Assembly (NCBI GenBank): GCA_963664845.1
Contig: OY761615.1
Coordinates: forward strand, 1,426,001-1,490,000
Source of the DNA: CAIYTF01 sp963664845
GTDB lineage: Bacteria > Bacteroidota > Ignavibacteria > Ignavibacteriales > Ignavibacteriaceae
Direction of reading: 5' to 3'
DNA length: 64,000 nt
Shown here: one piece after another, positions 57,600-64,000 of the stretch
How positions within the stretch are numbered: position 1 is the stretch's first letter
Layout of the letters: the number at the start of each line of letters is the position of its first letter
The notes under the pieces: generated by a model
Databases searched by the model: none
What the model was told of the DNA's origin: nothing
What the model saw: only the letters and a program-made list of their open reading frames with translations
Program-made: the position numbers and the translations under genes

Positions 57600-58912
57600 G
57601 TCATCCCCACGGTTTTATATTTGCCTTCCTCCGCCAGACCAACGGGCAGAAGGAACGCCGGATGCAGTTTGGTCCGGTCGATGCTCAGATTGATAAGCCA
57701 GTTCTGGTACTCGGTGGGCTGTTGGTAATACCAGAGGTTAAAAACATAAACCGAGCCCAGGATGCGCCCGTGTATCTCGGCGTTGTTTTCAGAATAGACA
57801 ATGCCCTGCACCGTGCTTTTTTCATCGACAATGATTTTGCTTTGGTTACTGCTCAAACCGGTAACTGAGCACACCAGCATGACGCTGCCGTTAAGCACGG
57901 TATTCGTAAGCCGGATTTGATTCCTGTAACTGCCTTTCAACGTGTCCACCCATGAGCAGAGAACGGATGGGAAATTGAACACCGCGCGGTCGCAGTCTAT
58001 TCCGCGCTGGGAAAAAAGCTGCACGGATTGAAACCGTGAATCGGGCGCAACCTTAATATTACCGGTTGCAGCTATCATAAGGTTTTCAATCTTTGCACTC
58101 CTCCCTATTTCCGCCGAATCGCAGTGTATCTCAAGTTCACGGTTCATGATGGTGCCGTCGGGAATTACCAATTTGCCCCGTGCGATTATACGGACATTGG
58201 TTAGATTTCCCTTACCCGCTGACTGCCCGTTGATGGACAAGTCACCGGTTACACACACATTGTGCAGCGTGTCCATATCTTTGGTTGATAAGGAGAGTGA
58301 GCCTTCATACCGGTAAAATGTGGAATCCGGAATCATACCAAAAATCCTGCGAACCAGGGTATCCCGAAACAGCTTTACCTTTATTTCTGTGTTTTTTTTG
58401 ATGGTGCCGGAGAGATAGTTTTCGGGCGCATTCCTGATGCCATAGACGGAGCCCCGTGCAATGCGATTATTGGACATGAGAATATCACCGGTGATCCTTG
58501 TTTCTCCGGCAACAGAGGGGGTGATGTTGGGCCTTGATAGCACAAGCGCATTTTCAAATTCCGGAGTAATCGAGCGGTTCATGAGGAAAACGACTTTGGC
58601 AGAATCCTGATACTTTTTTGTTTCCGCGGATACGAGATAAAACAGCCCCTTCATTTCATAGGACACCTTTACATTGCATGAATCCAGTGGCATCAGGCAG
58701 GAGCCGGAGCTTATATCCTTTGCATGTTCCGCAACATGCTTTTGCACGGCGGACCAGCAGGCCAGTTCCATCCGTTTCTTGTTATAGCGCCTGATATCTA
58801 GTTTGAAATTGAAGAATACCACAACGAAAACGCCGAACAGCAGCGAAATGATCAGAAAGCCGGTGAGCAGCACCGAGGAGAGGATGTAACCGGAGTCGGA
58901 GTTTTTTGACAT
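57587..58912 (-). CDS. Membrane-anchored protein of the pilin cluster (PilX-like N-terminus, repetitive beta domain)
   Basis: 441 residues. A short cytoplasmic SDSGYILSSVLLTGF start and one transmembrane helix (about 10-33) resemble PilX-type proteins encoded with minor pilins. Residues 140-400 contain repeated short beta strands (GDILMSNNRIARGSV, GDLSINGQSAGKG, GKLVIPDGTIMNRE) that suggest a bactofilin-like or beta-helical fold. It overlaps the small prepilin gene by 13 bp and is first in the operon. Function in pilus or secretion tip assembly is inferred from context. Confidence 0.7.
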   Translation of the reverse strand: MSKNSDSGYILSSVLLTGFLIISLLFGVFVVVFFNFKLDIRRYNKKRMELACWSAVQKHVAEHAKDISSGSCLMPLDSCNVKVSYEMKGLFYLVSAETKKYQDSAKVVFLMNRSITPEFENALVLSRPNITPSVAGETRITGDILMSNNRIARGSVYGIRNAPENYLSGTIKKNTEIKVKLFRDTLVRRIFGMIPDSTFYRYEGSLSLSTKDMDTLHNVCVTGDLSINGQSAGKGNLTNVRIIARGKLVIPDGTIMNRELEIHCDSAEIGRSAKIENLMIAATGNIKVAPDSRFQSVQLFSQRGIDCDRAVFNFPSVLCSWVDTLKGSYRNQIRLTNTVLNGSVMLVCSVTGLSSNQSKIIVDEKSTVQGIVYSENNAEIHGRILGSVYVFNLWYYQQPTEYQNWLINLSIDRTKLHPAFLLPVGLAEEGKYKTVGMTWVY

Positions 58913-59031
58913 TTTGTACTATAATTTGTAGAAAAATGTTATAAATAATCTGAAGCGTTTGATATTCAGATTGCCTGTCCGACTCCATCGAGAGTGTTAT
59001 AAGAATTTAAATATCAATATAAATTTTTGTT

Positions 59032-59595
59032 TTATTTTACCTTAACAAACAATACTTTGAGCAAATTTTTATAACTTGAGTCACGAGCGGAGATTACTGA
59101 ATCTACAGAGACAACTAATGTATCGGGAGGTAACTTATAAACATATCGACGATGAATTTGTCCGCTATCCTGAATTGCACATGTTCCATCTAACCCAATA
59201 CTGTCAAACGGAATATGCACTATGTATCTAGGAGGGGAACTGCGCATATACCAGTAAAAACTTTCACTTAAATACATATTAAAATGATACGGGCTTTGGT
59301 AAGGGTTTTTAAATACCAATTTACACCTGCATGGGCCTTCCAAATTCCATGCCCGCTCAGTCCAGATATTATAGAACACAAATCTTTGACCCGACAGATA
59401 AAATTCGCTAGGAAAAGCTTTGTATTCTGCTAAAAATACCCCGCGATGCTTCGCTTCATTCATCGTGTTTATCTCCGGAGAATCATTCATAGTCCGGGCG
59501 AAACATAGAACAAATATGAAAAAAAATAAAATCAAGAACATAGCAATAGTAATTATGATTAATTTTTTTTTCATTTTAGGAGTTAATAGCCACAT
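59032..59595 (-). CDS. Membrane-anchored hypothetical protein, probable immunity gene
   Basis: 187 residues. One N-terminal transmembrane helix (KKLIIITIAMFLILFFF) is followed by an exported beta-rich domain. It lies directly downstream, on the same strand, of a truncated RHS protein carrying a toxin-like tip, which is the normal place for the cognate immunity gene. An internal ATG at 59574 (MKKKLIII) is a plausible alternative start. No family recognised. Confidence 0.55.
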   Translation of the reverse strand: MWLLTPKMKKKLIIITIAMFLILFFFIFVLCFARTMNDSPEINTMNEAKHRGVFLAEYKAFPSEFYLSGQRFVFYNIWTERAWNLEGPCRCKLVFKNPYQSPYHFNMYLSESFYWYMRSSPPRYIVHIPFDSIGLDGTCAIQDSGQIHRRYVYKLPPDTLVVSVDSVISARDSSYKNLLKVLFVKVK

Positions 59596-59676
59596 AATAA
59601 ATGAACCTTGATTTGGACATACTTTTAAAGAAATTACAAATTTATCTTAATTTTATACAGATATATTAATAATGAT

Positions 59677-61014
59677 TTACGGAGCAGGATCAGGGAACTT
59701 GTACGTAATACCAGAAAAATCAACCCCAATACTTGGGTTTTGACTATAATATCTGGTAAGAAACCCCCATGTATCAAAAGGTATAGCACTATTTATCCAT
59801 TGGGGGCTAAATGGAGGATTAATATTGGAAAGATACTCTCCGGCATATTTTCCAATTGACTGCAAAGCACGAATTGGTGTATGTTGACATGAATTAGAAA
59901 TTACGTCATAAAATTCTTTCGTTTGCTCCAGAGCCTTTTGCTTCATTATATCATCCTGAACTTTACTTGTTTGTATTTTTAACTCACCGGTGTAAGGGTG
60001 TTCTTTACCTTTATTAATACTTCGGATAAAAGCTGATACGCTGCCAAATTCTCCTGGGGAGGCGTTTTTCATATCAGGTATCGATGGTCCAAAAAGTTGG
60101 CTCCAATTCGAAGTTCCATCTTTCGAATAATATGTATACCCATCAGTTTCATTTCCAATAATAACTGCCATGTGTCCAAACCCATGAGCGCCCCACTTCG
60201 CGAACAGCACGTATATATCTTTTCCGTCTGGATCGATGCAATCAATTGGACTATTAAAACAATACGAGTAAGGACTAACAGAAAAATATTTGTACGCGTT
60301 GGGATCAACAGAATGCCATCGTCCAAGCTGAGAATCATAAAAACGACCTCCGTAATCATACCAGTTCAACTGATTAAAGTTTTCCAATTCCTTACCATTA
60401 TAGAGGTATTTATTATCGGCGGCATCGATTTTAAGGGGAACTCGCAGGCCAAATGGATAGTAGTAATTCTCCTGCATGAGAGCATAATCGCCTTCATTTG
60501 ATACCTGGAAACTGAGCCTGATGTTGCCAAGGTGATCTTTCATGAAATACTCAGGAACAAACCCGGTTCCTGCCGGTACCATACGCCCTTCTGAAAACGG
60601 GAACTGGGTAATCGCAGGTACGCTTTCATCATCAGGAGCTTCATATTCCACACCGCTGAAGTAATAATGCAGGTTATTCATTCTACCATCACTATTTATA
60701 TACCTAGCTAAGACTTTAGAGCCGTTAGCAGCATAAACATATTCTATCCGCGAGCCGTCATTCCATTGAATGGTATCAGGTAAATTTAAGTAATTATACG
60801 ATATCTTTGAAACTTTTTTATTCTCATCCCGTATAAGATTACCGTTTCCGTCATAAACATAAGAAACATCCTGGTTACCATTGTTGCTGAAATAATAACT
60901 GTTCGATTTTGCCGGGACGTTGTCAGTTACTTTGAGCAATTTATTGGCTGAAGGCAAATTGTCGGTTAACGGTTTGTCATCGTAACCGGTATAATGAAGA
61001 TCATTAACCAACAA
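59677..61014 (-). pseudogene. Truncated RHS protein with papain-like toxin tip
   Basis: The RHS-repeat end and core motif (NWYDYGGRFYDSQLGRWHSVDP, split here as NWYDYGGRFYD and LGRWHSVDP) are followed by NSPIDCIDPDG and a variable C-terminal domain. That domain has GFGHMAVIIGNE and later SNSCQHTP, a His...Cys order typical of permuted NlpC/P60-like cysteine proteases. The shell that normally precedes the core is missing: the frame runs open into the upstream immunity-like gene without a good start codon. I read it as an orphan RHS tip. Confidence 0.65.
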
Positions 61015-61018
61015 TTTT

Positions 61019-61534
61019 TTAATAAATAATGCAGGATTTTTCGCCTTTACTGGTAACTATTTTAAGAATGTTATCCGAAATGCTCCAAGATTCAAGTACA
61101 TCTGGCAAACCCTCATCCAAAATTATTTCACCCGAAGGCTTTATGAGCATTATGTCAGTCTCTTCTAAGACGAGCAAGTTATTTCCTTTAGTTATAGATA
61201 AGGATACATTAAAAAAAGTACGTGATTTATGAAGTACTTCAAGTTTATCATTGATCAAAAACAGAAACGCCTCAGTATGTAATACAAAAATATCAGATGA
61301 ACCCCAATGTAGCATATTTATAAAAGTACCATCATCATAAGTATTAAATGTTATAATAAACAGTTTTTCGTTTGTGAAGGAATTAAAAAACACAATACAA
61401 GCGGTAAAAGGACCATCCGTACCTTCAAGATGAAGTATATGATTAACGTTTAATTCTTTTATAAAAAAGCGACACTCTGCTTCAGTATTAAAAAAACTAA
61501 GTTCAATATATTTATTATTAAATATTTCTTTCAT
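61019..61534 (-). CDS. Immunity-like hypothetical protein
   Basis: 171 residues with many short strands (CIVFFNSFTNEKLFIITFNT), resembling polymorphic-toxin immunity proteins of the SMI/WD-like kind in composition only. Its ATG overlaps the stop of the upstream fragment (TAATG), implying coupling to a toxin tip. No firm family. Confidence 0.55.
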   Translation of the reverse strand: MKEIFNNKYIELSFFNTEAECRFFIKELNVNHILHLEGTDGPFTACIVFFNSFTNEKLFIITFNTYDDGTFINMLHWGSSDIFVLHTEAFLFLINDKLEVLHKSRTFFNVSLSITKGNNLLVLEETDIMLIKPSGEIILDEGLPDVLESWSISDNILKIVTSKGEKSCIIY

Positions 61535-61923
61535 TACTTTGGGAAAACATTTGTTGGTAAAATATGAATTGTTATAAGATTATTTTCTCTCCATATTGTC
61601 CAAACATTAACAGTTCCATCTGGACCAATTAGCTGAGAAATTCGTGCGACTTTGCCATCTTTTGCAGGGATAGCTTCAATATTATTTAATTGTTCACCTA
61701 AAAATCGTCTCATCGTCGTCCTTCCTTCTGCGCTGTTCTCAATTCCAATTCTTTCTAATAACTTCAAATTTCCTTTGCTCTTGTTAATATTTTCTAAAGT
61801 ACCAGTCGCTTCTCCAAAAACATATTTTAGTTTTTCACTTAGTTGAGGTAACTCCGAAAACAACTTCCCTATTTGTTTTCCTAAGGAAATAATCCCTTTT
61901 ACTGTCCCTATCGGATTATCCAA
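61534..61923 (-). pseudogene. RHS C-terminal tip fragment
   Basis: The frame is open from about 62030 (reading KYTYCTVEGTG, then LDNPIGTVKGIISLG) but has no good start codon. It lies one frame off the RHS-core fragment upstream. It looks like the toxin tip of a broken RHS gene, with a compact C-terminal domain (GPDGTVNVWTIWRENN). The stop overlaps the immunity-like gene. The catalytic motif is not recognised. Confidence 0.5.
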
Positions 61924-61970
61924 ACCAATATATTCAAGACCTGTCCCCTCTACAGTACAATAAGTATACT

Positions 61971-62366
61971 TTATTTTATCTGATTGAGCTTTGGGGAAAT
62001 ATGGGCTGCATTGATAATAATTCCCATTTTAGTATAATAAACCAAGTCCTCAAAAAATGAAATCCAAAAATTTGGTGTAACTATAATATCTTTTAGCACA
62101 TTCCCATGATCGTAGATATTTTCGTTGGGTCCCATTCCATCCGGATCAATTAGGTTAATTGGATCATCCAGACAATAATTATAGGGACTCAACCCAAGAT
62201 ATTCGTCAGATAATGGATCCACCCCAATCCAGCGCCCCAACTGCGGGTCATAGAACCGTGCACCGTAATCATACCAGTTCAATTTCTGATACCTCTCCAC
62301 TTCCTTTACATTGTAAAGAAACCGGTTGGCTGCCGCCGCATCTTTCATATTACTTAACTTCAACAC
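61971..62366 (-). pseudogene. RHS core fragment
   Basis: 131 residues carrying the RHS-associated core (NWYDYGARFYDPQLGRW, GVDPLSDEYLGLSPYNYCLDDP, LIDPDG) and a short variable tail. All upstream RHS repeats are missing, so this is a displaced end of an RHS gene. A frame change near 61970-62030 separates it from the following tip. Confidence 0.65.
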
Positions 62367-62408
62367 TCATATTTATCATTTGCGTGAAAAAATCACCGGA
62401 TTTAATTG

Positions 62409-62912
62409 TTATGAATTTTGGCTCCTTACGATAATCGCACACCAAATACGGGGGTAGTATTTTTTGATTATTTCTTCAGGCAGATTAGTTTCTATTTTTA
62501 CAGTTAATTCGTTTAAATCTGATGAATAGCAGGGATACCATGGATGTTTTTTTCTTTCTGGATTATGAGGGAATGGGTCATTTTCCCAATATATATAAAA
62601 AGCTCTTCCAGATTTTATTCCGAATAGATAACTACGACTACGCCAATCTGTAGGTGGATATATCAATGTTACCCTGACTTCACTCATATTATCATAAACC
62701 CGATGCCAATAGCGAGTCAAAAAATTACCAGTTAAATCGAATCGCCACTCTGCCGCGCCTATCATTCCGCTATCAGAAGCGGCGAAAGGGATAGTAAAAT
62801 AATTATCTGCAATATTCAGTGAGGGCTGGTCAGCAAAATTTACATGGACAACAGAGGGTTGTATAGTTGGTTTTGAACAACTATAAAACATTAATATTAC
62901 AATCAAAAACAA
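62409..62912 (-). CDS. Probable lipoprotein, immunity-like
   Basis: A hydrophobic start with lipobox LMFYSC predicts a lipid-anchored envelope protein of about 155 residues with a beta-rich body. The listed start is TTG and the frame is open some codons further upstream. It directly follows a toxin-like fragment with HEGVH, the usual immunity position. No family recognised. Confidence 0.5.
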   Translation of the reverse strand: MFLIVILMFYSCSKPTIQPSVVHVNFADQPSLNIADNYFTIPFAASDSGMIGAAEWRFDLTGNFLTRYWHRVYDNMSEVRVTLIYPPTDWRSRSYLFGIKSGRAFYIYWENDPFPHNPERKKHPWYPCYSSDLNELTVKIETNLPEEIIKKYYPRIWCAIIVRSQNS

Positions 62913-62937
62913 AAGATTGTTTACTATGGTTTTTCTA

Positions 62938-63264
62938 CTATTCCTGGCCTCCTTTTATATATTCATCAATTATTTTTTCGCCTCCAGTTCCATTCTTTGC
63001 ATAATCCAATATCATCATCATAACATCAAAGCGATGACTTGAATTTGCAATTCCTGAAGTCAAATAATCAACATTAGGCATAGTTTTGGTTGCGCTATTA
63101 TACGAACATGCTGATAAAAATGCATACGTCTTCATCAACCCGGCTGCTAAAGTAGCACCAAAAGCTGGATATTCATCTCCCCCCATCATATGAACCCCTT
63201 CATGTTTCTCCAGTAATGCTGCCTCAGTATTAATAAATTTAAAATCAGGACTTCTTATTGAAAA
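62938..63264 (-). pseudogene. Metallopeptidase-like RHS tip fragment (HEGVH)
   Basis: The open frame between the stop at 63265-63267 and 62938 reads LLEKHEGVHMMGGDEYPAFG, containing an HExxH zinc-peptidase motif. There is no start codon before the motif; the first ATG (63189) lies after it. It is probably a remnant of a polymorphic toxin C-terminal domain left by tip replacement. Confidence 0.5.
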
Positions 63265-63771
63265 TTAGTCAACTTCGGCATTATAAAACTCTTTATTATA
63301 TATATATATCCAAGGTGAAGTCTTTTCTCTTTCTTTATTATTCGCTCTTTGTATTTTCATTTTATGAGGAGTAATTTCAAATATTTCGTTTAATAAGCAT
63401 AAGTTTATATCTGTCCCTTGTAATATTACAAAGTACAACCAATTTTTATAAAGGAAACAACCAAAAATACTTGAAGAGGTATCTATAATGTCCGGTTCTC
63501 CAGAATAATACCCCAGTCCAAGCATAATAACATTATTTATTTTGCATATGTATATATGACCAATAGGCTCAGTTAAAACTGAAGAAATTTTTAGCTCTGT
63601 AGAAATTGCAGAATCTAAGATTTTGGTTAGTCCTGGATGCTTGAGTTCTAACACAGAATATTCAGAAGTAGAGATTCCAAACTGCGCGAATGATAAAAAT
63701 GAAATAGAAACTGTCACGAAATATATACAAGTTAAGTAGGTTCCAATTCTCATTTTATCGCTTTGCTCCAT
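63265..63771 (-). CDS. Membrane-anchored immunity-like protein
   Basis: ATG 63771 gives MEQSDKMRIGTYLTCIYFV with an N-terminal hydrophobic helix or signal sequence, then a beta-rich domain of about 135 residues. A longer frame begins at 63858 but overlaps the upstream tip extensively. The start overlaps the stop of the upstream RHS tip by 17 bp, consistent with a toxin-immunity pair. No family recognised. Confidence 0.5.
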   Translation of the reverse strand: MEQSDKMRIGTYLTCIYFVTVSISFLSFAQFGISTSEYSVLELKHPGLTKILDSAISTELKISSVLTEPIGHIYICKINNVIMLGLGYYSGEPDIIDTSSSIFGCFLYKNWLYFVILQGTDINLCLLNEIFEITPHKMKIQRANNKEREKTSPWIYIYNKEFYNAEVD

Positions 63772-64000
63772 ATATAACACCACCGCTAAAATAACCAGTG
63801 TATTTATTATTAGCTGGTGTGTAAATAAAATAACTTGCCTCCGGAAAACCTTTAGCAAATCCCATATCTCCAGGTGAAGGAGTCATGATTTGATATAATT
63901 GTGATGGGGGATATAGATTATGGTTATGAATATGTTCTTCGATCGTCCAGCCTTTGTACAATTCCTTGAAAATAGGTTTTATTCCAATCTCAGTTATCGG
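63755..64000 (-). CDS. C-terminus of RHS-type toxin tip (partial, runs off window)
   Basis: The frame is open to the end of the window. The visible residues (TIEEHIHNHN, PGDMGFAKGFP, SYFIYTPANNKYTGYF) resemble JAB-like tips of RHS proteins in Bacteroidota, in which an HxHN motif precedes SxGD. The body of the protein lies beyond 64000. Confidence 0.6.
   Translation of the reverse strand, partial: PITEIGIKPIFKELYKGWTIEEHIHNHNLYPPSQLYQIMTPSPGDMGFAKGFPEASYFIYTPANNKYTGYFSGGVIYGAKR

Overview
The window looks like a Bacteroidota/Ignavibacteriota-type genome. A very large secreted pectinase ends in a Por-type (type IX secretion) C-terminal sorting domain containing NYPNPFNPST. LytTR-type regulation is present. 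The -7 motif TAnnTTTG, characteristic of this bacterial group, lies in front of the tRNA and of cas6. The assignment to this group is inference from these features only.

Layout. (1) 1-16.2 kb is chromosomal: a PAS histidine kinase, two multidomain secreted pectinolytic proteins (a PL9-type pectate lyase, and a rhamnogalacturonan acetylesterase fused to a pectin methylesterase), a three-gene LytS/LytTR signalling operon with two tandem kinases, and an SthA-like transhydrogenase. (2) 16.25 kb carries tRNA-Gln(CTG). Its 3' 45 bp are repeated exactly at 55,719-55,763, so the 39.4 kb between is an integrative element. It carries tyrosine recombinases near both ends, a PrimPol-helicase replication protein, an ArdC-type antirestriction protein and a terminase-small-subunit-like protein. 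(3) The element's main cargo (22-49 kb) is a complete type III CRISPR-Cas locus, best read as subtype III-D. The minus-strand interference operon runs card1/can2-like, cas10 (GGDD intact, no HD domain), cas7, csx10, cas7-cas7, csx19-like, a large TIGR03986-type RAMP, and a small csx3-like gene. The plus-strand adaptation module (cas6, reverse-transcriptase-cas1 fusion, cas2) sits between two long arrays of about 64 and 78 repeats. Both arrays share the same 35-bp repeat and have colinear leaders. A divergent plus-strand trio (Csx3-AAA ATPase, four-helix membrane protein, von Willebrand A lipoprotein) adjoins the interference operon. (4) Beyond the right attachment repeat (55.8-64 kb) the chromosome resumes with a lipoprotein, a prepilin cluster, and a run of truncated RHS C-terminal toxin tips alternating with immunity-like genes.

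How it fits together (inference). The RT-Cas1/Cas2 complex would acquire spacers, possibly from RNA. Cas6 would process crRNAs whose spacers appear to be antisense to coding sequences. The Cas10 complex would sense target RNA and make cyclic oligoadenylate to activate the CARF nuclease. The two Csx3-like proteins would degrade the messenger. The two Csx3-like proteins carry complementary halves of the expected active site, and the adjacent membrane protein/VWA lipoprotein pair is unexplained. These are the most interesting unknowns.

The long open frames running antisense through the CRISPR arrays are artefacts of the stop-free repeat and are not annotated as genes.
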